Source of the DNA: COE1 sp949066965
Lineage (GTDB): Bacteria > Bacillota > Clostridia > Lachnospirales > Lachnospiraceae
DNA: 64,000 nucleotides
Assembly: GCA_949066965.1 (NCBI GenBank)
Contig: CARTDA010000019.1
Span: 3,482-67,481, forward strand
Direction: 5' to 3'
Numbering within the stretch: position 1 is the stretch's first letter; the number at the start of each line of letters is the position of its first letter. The notes under the pieces are model-generated. The model worked only from the letters and a program-made list of their open reading frames with translations. It was not told the DNA's origin and made no database searches. A program made the position numbers and the translations under genes. Below are positions 15,835-25,179 of the stretch, one piece after another.

Positions 15835-16890
15835 CTAATACTGACTTCTTAGTATTTGTACCGTCTTGGAAAGTCCTTCCCTTATCGGCGTGTGCGCCTT
15901 CCACCCCAGCCGCTCAAGCCTTACGCCGTCCAAAACTGCCTTTGTCGCCGTGGAATATCCTGCCTTTTCTGTATCGTCGGGTAATTCAAAAACAACTTTC
16001 GTTCCGGCTGCCCGGGCGAGGAGATCCGCAAGTTCTTTCAATGTGATATCCGAGGAAGCATCAACGATATTAACCGCACTTTTACTTTCTCCCTTCAGCA
16101 AGAGATACAGTGCCGCCGATGCCGCGTCCACAACATATGTATAGGAATACAGCTGGTTTCCCTCGCTTTTTAATATAATATCCTCCCCTGACGCCGCTTT
16201 CCTGATAAACTGGGCGACTGCCTTGGAATCCTCATCCGACATTGTCGGTCCATACACGCGCGAAAACCTTCCTATCACAAAATCCTGCCCTTTCTGTGAC
16301 GCAAACGCATTACACAATGCCTCCCCTAACCGCTTGCTTTCAGGATAGCCTGCGCGAAGCGTGTTGCAGTCTATGTACCCTGAGTATGCCTCGTCAAATT
16401 TGTCCGTATCATTTCTGTTTTCACCGTAGATTTCCACCGAGGAGAAGAAGAAAAAACGCTCACAGTGATGGCTTGCGGCATAATCCAGCAGATGACAGGT
16501 TCCCTGCACATTTGCCGTGATTGTCCCGATCGGATCTGTCGCATAGGCGCGGGGATGCGTGTTGCTCGCCGCATGAAGGATATAATCCGCACTGCCAAGC
16601 TCTGGCAGCGGACTGTTGATATCGTGGGATATCCATGTGAAATTGGGATTATCCCAGTATGCACAGAAGCGTTGTTCTGCTTTCTCCCTCCCGCGGCTGA
16701 CAGCATAAATATGTATCTGCTGACCATATTCGGCATTACGTTTCATCAGTATGTCAATAATAACTGATGCAATCATACCCGTGGCTCCTGTTATTATAAT
16801 TGACTTATTATTCATCCTTTCCCATGAAATATCCAATTCTGACACATACATGATATCCGTCTGGTATTTTTCATTTTTCAATATATTCAT
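15835..16890 (-). CDS. NAD-dependent epimerase/dehydratase (extended SDR)
   Basis: The 351-residue protein has an N-terminal extension of about 30 residues, then the NAD-binding loop ITGATGMIASVIID, the DxxxHAAS block (YILHAASNTHP), the catalytic YPESK and GRFSRVYGP. It belongs to the nucleotide-sugar epimerase/dehydratase group. With the two cytidylyltransferases just downstream it may act on a CDP-linked sugar, as TarJ-type or CDP-sugar enzymes do, but the specificity cannot be read. Its ATG overlaps the stop of the upstream glycosyltransferase by four bases, so translation is coupled. Confidence 0.85.
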   Translation of the reverse strand: MNILKNEKYQTDIMYVSELDISWERMNNKSIIITGATGMIASVIIDILMKRNAEYGQQIHIYAVSRGREKAEQRFCAYWDNPNFTWISHDINSPLPELGSADYILHAASNTHPRAYATDPIGTITANVQGTCHLLDYAASHHCERFFFFSSVEIYGENRNDTDKFDEAYSGYIDCNTLRAGYPESKRLGEALCNAFASQKGQDFVIGRFSRVYGPTMSDEDSKAVAQFIRKAASGEDIILKSEGNQLYSYTYVVDAASAALYLLLKGESKSAVNIVDASSDITLKELADLLARAAGTKVVFELPDDTEKAGYSTATKAVLDGVRLERLGWKAHTPIREGLSKTVQILRSQY

Positions 16891-18275
16891 AGCCAGTCTC
16901 CTAATACTTCCTCAATCCAGTATTTTATGTATTTCACAGGATTGCACCGCTCCTGGACTATCCTGCGGCATCTGTCCCCATACGTTTTTAACAGTTCCCT
17001 GTTCTTTGCAAGCTCTGTAATACAGTCTGCAATCCCTTTGATATCCCCAACATCACAGATATATCCGTTCTTTTTATCCCCAATAAATTCCCTCGCCCCG
17101 CTCACATCCGTAACAACAGGCACACACCCATATCCCATGGCTTCCAGCATGGAAAGGCTTGTCCCCTCATATTCCGAGACATTAACGAATACATCCTGAT
17201 TTTTCCAAAACGAGTCCATCCGGCTTTTAGGAAGTCTGCCTAAAGTCAATACCCTATCCTGCAGCTTATTTTTTACAATATATTGTGCAATCAGTTCTAA
17301 GCATTCGCCTTCACCTGCAATCTGCAAAACATATTTAAGTCTGTTTTTTTCTAGCAAATCAAGTAAACCAACAAGTAAATCCGCACGTTTTGCCTGTCTG
17401 ACAATTCTTCCTGCATACCCGATGCGCAATGTTCCTGACCTGTTTTCTGTCCTTTTCCATGATGCATCTGTTTCAATCGGTTGTTCTTTTACATAAAAAG
17501 AAGCATGATCAAAATCATACAACTCCTGCATATGACTGCATATCTGCCTGCTTACACAGAAAATCTTATCCGTATACTTACCCATCATCATATACGCATC
17601 AAAAAGACTTCTGCTGTCGCTGTGTATCACCGACACAATCTTTATCAAATCCGTGTATTTTCTTTTTACTATGGCGGCTGCCATAAACGCACACCCTGCA
17701 AAGTTATTGATAAAAACACATGGCAGATTATCTTCCATGAGTTGTACCATCTGCATAATCGTATCCTTTTCGGATATCCGCATAATCATGCTCTCATATT
17801 CTTTTTCTAATTCAGGCTGTTCATTGCAGCCTAATAGAATAACACTGCTCCCTGCCTTACTAAGCCCATATGCCAGATTTGCCGCCCAAAGTTCACTTCC
17901 ACCCCAGCCGATTCCTTCATACATATCAATTAAAATAGTCTTTCTGCCGCCGGCATTAAAATTTTTCCGCCCACTTTTTAGCAGCTTATGTTCACATAAA
18001 TCATATAACATATCCAAACCGATAATATTTTTTTCCATTCCCATACCCGCAAGCTGCTTCCTGATGGCATCTTCATGGGTGCTTGAAACAATGATTTTGC
18101 AGTCGGGAAATGTTTTCAATTCACCTGGCGCAATGACCTTCTTCCCATAAAGAACCATACCCCATTTGGAAGGATCATTGTCTGTAAAATAATTGAACTC
18201 CATGTCCAGATAATCAAGCAGGGCCTTATATTTTTTGGCATATACGCCTGCACCGAAAAGTATAAGTATGTCCAT
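16887..18275 (-). CDS. GT4 glycosyltransferase with N-terminal Rossmann-like GxG module
   Basis: Residues 1-105 are a Rossmann-like module (LILFGAGVYAKKY; FNYFTDNDPSKWG; KVIAPGELK). Residues 115-462 are a GT-B glycosyltransferase of GT4 type: GYAGRIVRQAKRADLL in the nucleotide-binding half and EGTSLSMLE, the E-x7-E motif, near 365. It probably adds one sugar to a surface glycan at the inner face of the membrane. The same N-terminal module is found on several neighbours with other catalytic domains. GGGGGAGGG precedes the start. Confidence 0.87.
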   Translation of the reverse strand: MDILILFGAGVYAKKYKALLDYLDMEFNYFTDNDPSKWGMVLYGKKVIAPGELKTFPDCKIIVSSTHEDAIRKQLAGMGMEKNIIGLDMLYDLCEHKLLKSGRKNFNAGGRKTILIDMYEGIGWGGSELWAANLAYGLSKAGSSVILLGCNEQPELEKEYESMIMRISEKDTIMQMVQLMEDNLPCVFINNFAGCAFMAAAIVKRKYTDLIKIVSVIHSDSRSLFDAYMMMGKYTDKIFCVSRQICSHMQELYDFDHASFYVKEQPIETDASWKRTENRSGTLRIGYAGRIVRQAKRADLLVGLLDLLEKNRLKYVLQIAGEGECLELIAQYIVKNKLQDRVLTLGRLPKSRMDSFWKNQDVFVNVSEYEGTSLSMLEAMGYGCVPVVTDVSGAREFIGDKKNGYICDVGDIKGIADCITELAKNRELLKTYGDRCRRIVQERCNPVKYIKYWIEEVLGDWL

Positions 18276-18301
18276 TTCCCTCCCCCTTCATCAATCCACT
18301 G

Positions 18302-19498
18302 TTAACCTGCCTTTACCCAGTCCGGAAGCGGTGCAGATGCCAGTATGTCCTGCCGCACCCAGTCTATCCTTTCCTCAGAAATCCCATCTTTTACCATCTC
18401 ATCCTTTACACATACTGCCAGGGTTTCATTCAAAATAGCAATAACCACAACATCAAATTCCCTGCTTTTTAATGTTTCCGGGCTTACCACATCAAGTCCC
18501 TGTTTTCTGTACATTGTGTAGTGTAAATCCGACCATACTGCCACATCTATATGCTGATGTCTGTCACAGTATTCTTTCACTGTCCTGCCAAATGTCCCGG
18601 CTCCATACACTGCAATACGGGTTTTCAGAGCAACTTTAGAAAAGGGGAAAAGCGGCATTCCTGTTCCCAGACTTTCATATGCTTTTGCCAGCAGGATAAA
18701 CCACATATAAAAATGAAGCTGTCTCTGCAATAACAAATCCTGTCCAAACTTCGCGCGTAACAAATCATATATATTTATAAAATTACTACAAGGTACTGCC
18801 GCGCTGCCTTTTACCATAGAACCCTGCCGCTGTCTGTAATGATAAAGCGGCATATTTGTCACACATACTGATTCTGCATCCAGCAGGCATGGAAAAGTGC
18901 ATGATACATCTTCGCCATAACTGATTTGGTCGCTGACTTTATTCTGGTTCTCCACGATAAGATTCCTTCGTATCAGCTTGCTCCAAAGGGATGCCATCAG
19001 ACCAAAATCATAGAAATTGTTGACCATAAACATCGTTTTATATAAAAAATTTTTTTGATTTTCGGTAATGTATAATCCCTCTTCTATATTATTTTTCCTG
19101 ATACTTTGGTAATCTCCATACTCCTCGTAACATGCAAATGCAATAATGTCTGCTCCCTGCCCCGAATCAATTAATTTTTGGTAGGCATCCTGCTCAATCC
19201 AGTCATCACCATCCACAAATGTTACATATTCCCCTGCAGCCCTGTTCACTCCTGCCTTTCTCGCACTTACAAGCCCGCCATTCTCTTTGTGGATCACTTT
19301 AATCCGCGAATCCATTCGGGCATACCTGTCACAGATATTTCCGCCGGAATCCGTTGAACCATCATCAACCAGAATGATTTCGAGTTCTCCATATGACTGA
19401 TTTATGATACTATCTATACATTGCGGCAGATATTCTTCGATATTGTAAACAGGAACAATCACACTGATTAGCACGAATCCCGACTCTATATATCTCAT
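18302..19498 (-). CDS. GT2 glycosyltransferase with C-terminal Rossmann-like GxG module
   Basis: GT-A fold of family 2 at residues 10-280: VIVPVYNIEEYLPQCIDS, ILVDDGSTDSGG and the metal-binding VDGDDW. The last 100 residues form the GxG module (RIAVYGAGTFGRTVKEY; VVIAILNE), here at the C-terminus rather than the N-terminus. The ATG overlaps the stop of the upstream methyltransferase gene (AGATGAG), so the two are translated together. It is predicted to be a cytoplasmic or peripheral membrane transferase; sugar specificity cannot be read. Confidence 0.87.
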   Translation of the reverse strand: MRYIESGFVLISVIVPVYNIEEYLPQCIDSIINQSYGELEIILVDDGSTDSGGNICDRYARMDSRIKVIHKENGGLVSARKAGVNRAAGEYVTFVDGDDWIEQDAYQKLIDSGQGADIIAFACYEEYGDYQSIRKNNIEEGLYITENQKNFLYKTMFMVNNFYDFGLMASLWSKLIRRNLIVENQNKVSDQISYGEDVSCTFPCLLDAESVCVTNMPLYHYRQRQGSMVKGSAAVPCSNFINIYDLLRAKFGQDLLLQRQLHFYMWFILLAKAYESLGTGMPLFPFSKVALKTRIAVYGAGTFGRTVKEYCDRHQHIDVAVWSDLHYTMYRKQGLDVVSPETLKSREFDVVVIAILNETLAVCVKDEMVKDGISEERIDWVRQDILASAPLPDWVKAG

Positions 19499-20367
19499 CT
19501 TTTTACCGCCCTGACATTTAATATTTCTTTTCCAATATCGTCCCTGTTTATAATTTTGCGTATTTCCACTTTAAAATGCCTGAGTAATTTCTCATTCAGA
19601 ATTTCCTCTGTCAGGGTCTGCGGTTCACACTCTGTACTGGGTTCATTCAGGTTGAAGCTTCCTAAAAGATGTCCGCCCGGTTTCAATATTCTAAGCAGTT
19701 CTCCAGCCATTTTATCAAGATTATTGACATGATCCAGCGAGTTCATTGTAATAATCCAGTCAGCATAACTGTCTGGAATGGGGATCTTGTCCTCACTGCA
19801 GGTCACATAAATCATGTCATGCTTAATCAAATCATCTCCGAATTTCTCTAAATACCGCTGTGCCAACACATCCACACCAATTTTTACTGCGGGTGTCTTT
19901 GACCAGGCAAGGCTTCCTTTCGGTCCGCATCCAAAATCCACAACGACTTTACCTTCCCAGAAAGAATCATCCTCCTCATTTGCGATGTCAAGCATACGCC
20001 CCCTATACGCCGCATTTCCAAAGCAATTGCCTTCCTGCTTATACACGGCAGACCAAAAGGCGAGTTCGCCTTCATATTTATCTCTTTTATTAACAAACGT
20101 CATAATCCTATTCGCCGGAGCAATACCCTCACTAATAATTTGCGATTTGATCTCTGCAAAATATATTGAACTGGCTATGTATATCGCATCAAACTCCAGA
20201 TTCTTTATCTCATTTGGTGCGATAATTTTACGCCCATGAAAAATTTGTCCGTGTTTCTTTATATCATTATCACAAAATGCAATAACCTCGAATCCTTCAA
20301 CGCATCCCCTTTCACAGAGTTCTTCAAAATACATTCCTGTTCCCCACACTATTATTCTATTCATCAT
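19495..20367 (-). CDS. SAM methyltransferase with N-terminal Rossmann-like GxG module
   Basis: Residues 1-100 are the GxG module (RIIVWGTGMYFEELCE; VIAFCDNDIKKHGQ; KIIAPNEIK). The second part is a class I methyltransferase: VVVDFGCGPKGSLAW for SAM binding, then ITMNSLDHVNNLDKM and ILKPGGHLLGSFNL. It probably methylates a glycan sugar or a nucleotide-linked precursor. An ORF start at 20388 exists, but the ATG at 20367 has GGAG eight bases upstream and overlaps the previous stop as ATGA, so it is preferred. Confidence 0.85.
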   Translation of the reverse strand: MMNRIIVWGTGMYFEELCERGCVEGFEVIAFCDNDIKKHGQIFHGRKIIAPNEIKNLEFDAIYIASSIYFAEIKSQIISEGIAPANRIMTFVNKRDKYEGELAFWSAVYKQEGNCFGNAAYRGRMLDIANEEDDSFWEGKVVVDFGCGPKGSLAWSKTPAVKIGVDVLAQRYLEKFGDDLIKHDMIYVTCSEDKIPIPDSYADWIITMNSLDHVNNLDKMAGELLRILKPGGHLLGSFNLNEPSTECEPQTLTEEILNEKLLRHFKVEIRKIINRDDIGKEILNVRAVKR

Positions 20368-21365
20368 ATATCTTTCTCCAATATCCATACAATGTCCTCT
20401 GGTATCAGTCCCATCTGATGTATATCCTTTGCTGGCAGATAATTACTGACCATGTATGGCACTGCCCTAAAACCGTTTTTTAGTAACCGTTCCTGTATAT
20501 CATTTCCATACAGCCGCACATGATCTTCCTGTCCATACATCAACAAACGTTTTTCCGGAGTGTCAGTGTTCTCCTCCTCGATTGTATCCTGTCCTAAACA
20601 GACGGGAACGGAAAAAATAATCCTGCCATCATCTTTAAGGCAGCGCCTTAACTCTGATAAAGCCTGCGTCTCCTGCTTTATGTGCTCCAACACATGGTTA
20701 CAGATAATATAATCAAACGTATTGTCAGGAAACGTTATATTGGTAATATCCATAACCATATCAGCTCTTCCAGGTTCCAAATCCACGGTAATGTACTGCC
20801 CACAATCCAACTTTCTAATTTCCGATTCTATCCCCCTTTCAGGAGCAAAATGCAGTATTCTCTGCCCTTTGTCAAATATATCTGTATGATGTTCCATCAC
20901 ATACCAAACCCATCTGTTTCTGTGAAGACTGTTACAAAACGGACATCTGGATGCCTTCCTCTCGCCACGCTCAACCACTTTACCCGCAGAAAAATTTAAA
21001 TCCCTGCTGTCATACTTTAACATCAGTGGAAGCTTGTTTTTACATATATTGCAATAATACCTCTCCTTTCCACGTCCAAGAATCCGCTGGTTCCACAACG
21101 TTATTTTCTCCGGACTAACCGAAAATGTTTCCTCCAATTCTTTTCTAATCTGCAGGTAGTATTTTTCTGTGCTAACAAGGATATAATCATACGGAAGCTC
21201 TCCAATTTTATCTGGCTGATAAACAGGATATCCAAACACACAGTCCATTTTTACCTTATCTATTAACGCAATTATTTTAATCCCCAGTTCTTCCTCAATT
21301 CCATTCATGCCTTCCAGTATACATTTACCATCATTCCCAATTCCATAAAGTAAAACCTTGTCCAT
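20364..21365 (-). CDS. SAM methyltransferase with GxG module and zinc-ribbon insert
   Basis: The 333-residue protein has three parts. The N-terminal GxG module (KVLLYGIGNDGKCILEG) covers residues 1-105. A four-Cys ribbon follows: CNIC at about 113 and CPFC near 145. The class I methyltransferase domain has lost the usual GxGxG (ILHFAPERGIESEI) but keeps VDLEPGRADMVMDIT and ICNHVLEHIKQ. The HFAPE-type loop is known in glycan-locus methyltransferases. It is coupled to the downstream methyltransferase by an ATGA overlap. Confidence 0.83.
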   Translation of the reverse strand: MDKVLLYGIGNDGKCILEGMNGIEEELGIKIIALIDKVKMDCVFGYPVYQPDKIGELPYDYILVSTEKYYLQIRKELEETFSVSPEKITLWNQRILGRGKERYYCNICKNKLPLMLKYDSRDLNFSAGKVVERGERKASRCPFCNSLHRNRWVWYVMEHHTDIFDKGQRILHFAPERGIESEIRKLDCGQYITVDLEPGRADMVMDITNITFPDNTFDYIICNHVLEHIKQETQALSELRRCLKDDGRIIFSVPVCLGQDTIEEENTDTPEKRLLMYGQEDHVRLYGNDIQERLLKNGFRAVPYMVSNYLPAKDIHQMGLIPEDIVWILEKDI

Positions 21366-21384
21366 ACATCTTCCCCCAATATAG

Positions 21385-22686
21385 TCAAATCGCTTCTCCC
21401 ATCTTAATCAATGCCAGCATACATTCAAAATCTATCCCTATGATATTTTCTATCCCTTTCTTTCGCAAATTACCTCTCATTTCATTGCGCACTTGTTTAT
21501 CATTTACTGCTAATACATATACAAACTTCCCATCCTTTTCAGACCATTCATTTAAGGTGCCTATTTTAATTCCACAAAGCATATCCTGAATATATGACCT
21601 TTGTGAAACTATAATTTTTATTCTCTCCTGATCGATACATCTAATAAACAAAAGATATTTCACAAATACCTCTGCAAGCTTCCCCGCACCATAAATAACA
21701 AACCCATCTTCCCCCGACAATATCTGTGTCAGTCTTTCAGTCTGCACAGTACTATTCAGATTATTTATACCTGTATTAAGACTCTCCATGTTATCCCAGA
21801 CTGCAGACAGCACCTGAGCGTACATACGCTTACTTTCCTGTGACGCCAGATTAAACAGCGAAACCTCCACGGCCATTTTCAAGTAGCTTGCTTTAAAATA
21901 TCCATATATATCACGCTGCATCAGATTATCCTTCAATGCCCGCAGCGCCTCTATAAAAGCGAGTGGACTTCTGTCATTCGTAGCCTGGAGACTGCCTGAA
22001 TTATTCATTCGATAGTACTGTAGTTTTTCATTTAACACCGCTATCCGTTCGGCATATGTCATGGCTGCATACACAAAAAACAAATCATTTGTCCTTGGAA
22101 TTGGCTGGAACCAGATATTATTTTCCACAATAAACTCCCGCAAAAACAACTTATTCATAGGTCCTGAAGTTGTAAACTGAAAAATGGTATCCTTTAAATC
22201 CATCGCTGCTTTTACACCTTCTCCAAAATACTCCTGATGAACTGCTGTCCATGAATCATCAACGGCCTTTTTACTTATATTGTCATAACGCAGTAAATCA
22301 AACACCAAAACATCAGTATGCTCTGACTCAGCCTTTTTTACCAGTTTTTCCAACATATCCAGCATACAGAAGTCATCTGCATCAACAAAGAGCAGATACT
22401 TGCCATTTGCATTTCTAATACCGCAATTGCGTGCCGCACCCGCTGTCTGATGATTCTGTTTTAGTAATTTTATCCGATTGTCCATTGAATGATAGGTTTC
22501 CAGTATATGATATGTATTATCAGTCGAACCATCATCTACGCAGATAATTTCGAGTGCCGAATATGTCTGATGAATCAGGCTGTCAAGACACGCGCCGATA
22601 TATAATTCAGCATTGTATGATGGAATAATTATTGATACGATCGTATTATTATCCTGTTCTATGGAGCTTGTATCAAATCTACTCAA
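21385..22686 (-). CDS. GT2 glycosyltransferase with C-terminal Rossmann-like GxG module
   Basis: The family 2 core reads IVSIIIPSYNAELYIG, IICVDDGSTDNTY and VDADDFCMLDM. The C-terminal 110 residues are the GxG module (FVIYGAGKLAEVFVKYL), with a variable acceptor region around IKIIVSQRSYIQ. The ribosome site decides the start: GGAGGG stands six bases before a TTG at 22686, while the in-frame ATG at 22710 has none, so TTG is chosen. Likely role: sugar addition in surface-glycan assembly. Confidence 0.82.
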   Translation of the reverse strand: MSRFDTSSIEQDNNTIVSIIIPSYNAELYIGACLDSLIHQTYSALEIICVDDGSTDNTYHILETYHSMDNRIKLLKQNHQTAGAARNCGIRNANGKYLLFVDADDFCMLDMLEKLVKKAESEHTDVLVFDLLRYDNISKKAVDDSWTAVHQEYFGEGVKAAMDLKDTIFQFTTSGPMNKLFLREFIVENNIWFQPIPRTNDLFFVYAAMTYAERIAVLNEKLQYYRMNNSGSLQATNDRSPLAFIEALRALKDNLMQRDIYGYFKASYLKMAVEVSLFNLASQESKRMYAQVLSAVWDNMESLNTGINNLNSTVQTERLTQILSGEDGFVIYGAGKLAEVFVKYLLFIRCIDQERIKIIVSQRSYIQDMLCGIKIGTLNEWSEKDGKFVYVLAVNDKQVRNEMRGNLRKKGIENIIGIDFECMLALIKMGEAI

Positions 22687-22736
22687 AATATTCCCTCCGT
22701 TACTTCGCATTTATGCAATTTCTAATATCATATCCT

Positions 22737-23963
22737 TTAAACACGATGCATAACATACACATTAAAGTATCCTCTTTGAAACAACACCTCCTTTATTTCC
22801 CCTATATATTGAGCATCTGAAACCGCAATTATGATCAATGCCTTATGATCTATCTGATCTGAAAACTCTTTAACCAGAATCCCCTCCATCCTTTCAACCT
22901 TTGTTTCCATTTTACTGACTAAAACTGCCGATATAATAATTTGATAGTGTTGCAGCTCCTGAATTACTTTTTTTCCTGTTTCTCCTGCTCCATAAACATA
23001 TATCTCTGAGTATTTCTTTACTTCACGGCACCACGGTTCACTAAACACCGCGCATCTCCACAAAGGCTGTTGGCATATGATGCCATGATAATAGAAGCAA
23101 TCTTGTGTTTCTTCAAAAAAGTCACTAAACATACCAGCTGTCCTGCACATTTCCCACCATTTATCCGCGAAGGGAACCGCAAAGTTTTTCCACGGTTTAT
23201 CTGCACTGCTATAATGGATAATACAAGGGGCACTTATTCCTTCCTTCCACTCATCCCACGAAAAAACACTTTTAATCAATTCCGTGTTCCAATTTAAATG
23301 GTAAGAAGCCGGCATATTAAATTTCAAGGGTAAATGCTTTATCATGCCATATGATAATCTATTAATAATATCCTGATCCTGTGTTGGGAAAAAACGCCCT
23401 GCCAAACACATTGCCTTCTGAGTAAAATGATTTTTCCTCATAAGACTCAGGTTTAAAAGCAGAACCCCTGCGTTGATATACTGTTCCATAGAAGGTATCC
23501 CCGTCCGTTCGCAGTATTCTTTTCCACGATCCGGGAAATTATGATATTGCGGTGCCTTTACGCCTGCCAGCTCATACCCATCCAATGGAGTGCCATAAAG
23601 TTCAGAGATATCCCCACATACAATCATATCTGTATCCAGATACAAACATTTATCCTCATCAATCAACTCCGGCAATAGTAAACGGAAATATGTAGCCCGT
23701 GTTATATGTTTCAAATGAATGTTGACCGTCTTGATCCGGCTGCCCGCCTGTTCGCTCATTTGTATGAAACGGATATGCGCGTGAGAATATTTCTGCATCA
23801 GGGAACGTAAAGTTTCCTCAGATTTTACCGGCACATCCTTATCCGTCACAATATTAAAAAAATAACAGTCATCTGTATTTGAAACTTCCAGAATAGAAGT
23901 GATAAGAATATATGTCTGCCTCATATAATTTTGATCTGTCGCCACTGCTATGTTGATTCTCAT
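22737..23963 (-). CDS. GT8 glycosyltransferase with C-terminal Rossmann-like GxG module
   Basis: Residues 1-280 are a GT8 domain (INIAVATDQNYMRQTYIL), with the metal-binding DxD in CLYLDTDMIV, ASYHLNWN and the C-terminal block HYSSADKPW. GT8 enzymes are retaining, usually galactosyl or glucosyl transferases. The last 100 residues are the GxG module (IYVYGAGETGKKVIQEL; ALIIIAVSDAQYI). ATG 23969 is also in frame, but the ATG at 23963 is better spaced from AAGGGA. Confidence 0.85.
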   Translation of the reverse strand: MRINIAVATDQNYMRQTYILITSILEVSNTDDCYFFNIVTDKDVPVKSEETLRSLMQKYSHAHIRFIQMSEQAGSRIKTVNIHLKHITRATYFRLLLPELIDEDKCLYLDTDMIVCGDISELYGTPLDGYELAGVKAPQYHNFPDRGKEYCERTGIPSMEQYINAGVLLLNLSLMRKNHFTQKAMCLAGRFFPTQDQDIINRLSYGMIKHLPLKFNMPASYHLNWNTELIKSVFSWDEWKEGISAPCIIHYSSADKPWKNFAVPFADKWWEMCRTAGMFSDFFEETQDCFYYHGIICQQPLWRCAVFSEPWCREVKKYSEIYVYGAGETGKKVIQELQHYQIIISAVLVSKMETKVERMEGILVKEFSDQIDHKALIIIAVSDAQYIGEIKEVLFQRGYFNVYVMHRV

Positions 23964-23984
23964 TTCCATTCCCTTTTTCTTGTA

Positions 23985-25163
23985 TTATTCCACCTCTATA
24001 AACTGCCCCCAATACTGATCATATTCTGCCGGTTTCCACTGGCTGTACCCCGATGTGGGCGTAAAAGTCATTTCCCCAAACAGAACTTTTCCGTCAACAG
24101 AATATAGATCTACCCGCACATACTTAAATCCCTCTGACAATATTTCCGCAATTCTAACCATCTCCTCAAAAGTAGATGGTTTCTTTAATTTCCCTTCTTC
24201 ATAGCGCGCGTTGGTATATGTACAAGGCATGGGATTCCATGATAAATCCATAAAAATTTCCCTTGCAGTATGCCCTTTAAAATCCCTGTCCCCCACCAGC
24301 TGCACGGCAAGCGGTCTGCCTCCAAAACAATGAAATTTGTAATCGGTCAATCCTCCATCCTGCTGTTGTATATACTGTTCTGCCAAAATCTTTCTTGGTA
24401 TTCCCCGATAGTGCAGCTCCAGGCTTTTATATGCAAATTCAGTATTCATCCATTCCTGCAGCAAATGCCTGATCTTATACTTATCCATTTTTTTCTTATC
24501 TTTTACAACATAAATATACGCCGAACCGTGGTTGCATTTTATGACAAACTGCTCCGGCAGACTGTCGTAGTCTATCTCTTCAGGCCTGTCCCACACGCCC
24601 AGCAATGGAATCAGGTACCGCTCTCCGATTTTATCCTTAATCCATTCCCGCACCTGATATTTGTCTGCCAGTCTTGTTTTCAATGCAGAGTTATCATATA
24701 ATTTTATCCACTGAATCTTTTCGCTAAATTTTACAGGATGCCTAAAATCCAGCTTTGCATCGAAATGATACTCATATAGCTGCATTAATATTTTTTCATA
24801 CTCACTTTCCGGAGCATATGCAATATCTTCCCAGCTTATAATGTACTTTACGATTCTATCTGCACCTATCCCTTGCTGCCACAGCGTTTCAGTTATTTCC
24901 CCCTGTGCTGATTGTCCCGCGTTTATAACCACTGCATCAGGAAACTTCATCATCATCTGCTCAAGATTTATCACTTTTATTCCATTATAAATCCGGCCGG
25001 CTTTTTCAGGATCATTATCCACAAAACATTTGATACAGTCCTGCCTGATTCCGGCTCGTAACAAGTCACGCATAACCTGCTTCCCTGCATTCGTATATGC
25101 ATAAATCGCTATTTTCTCCTCGTTCTTGCACCGCTCCCACACATAATTGCTGGTACTCCACAT
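23985..25163 (-). CDS. TupA-type ATP-grasp protein with N-terminal GxG module
   Basis: Residues 10-110 are the module, here without the full glycine loop (IAIYAYTNAGKQVMRDL; CFVDNDPEKAGR). Residues 115-392 are an ATP-grasp fold of the TupA family: HPVKFSEKIQWIKL, ADKYQVREWI, FVIKCNHGSAY, DYKFHCFGG and the metal-binding GEMTFTPTSGY. TupA-type proteins attach amino acids or polyglutamate/teichuronopeptide units to polymers and are common in glycan loci. The ATG at 25163 is nine bases after AGGAGG; the in-frame ATG at 25172 directly abuts it. Confidence 0.85.
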   Translation of the reverse strand: MWSTSNYVWERCKNEEKIAIYAYTNAGKQVMRDLLRAGIRQDCIKCFVDNDPEKAGRIYNGIKVINLEQMMMKFPDAVVINAGQSAQGEITETLWQQGIGADRIVKYIISWEDIAYAPESEYEKILMQLYEYHFDAKLDFRHPVKFSEKIQWIKLYDNSALKTRLADKYQVREWIKDKIGERYLIPLLGVWDRPEEIDYDSLPEQFVIKCNHGSAYIYVVKDKKKMDKYKIRHLLQEWMNTEFAYKSLELHYRGIPRKILAEQYIQQQDGGLTDYKFHCFGGRPLAVQLVGDRDFKGHTAREIFMDLSWNPMPCTYTNARYEEGKLKKPSTFEEMVRIAEILSEGFKYVRVDLYSVDGKVLFGEMTFTPTSGYSQWKPAEYDQYWGQFIEVE

Positions 25164-25179
25164 TTTTACCATCCTCCTG

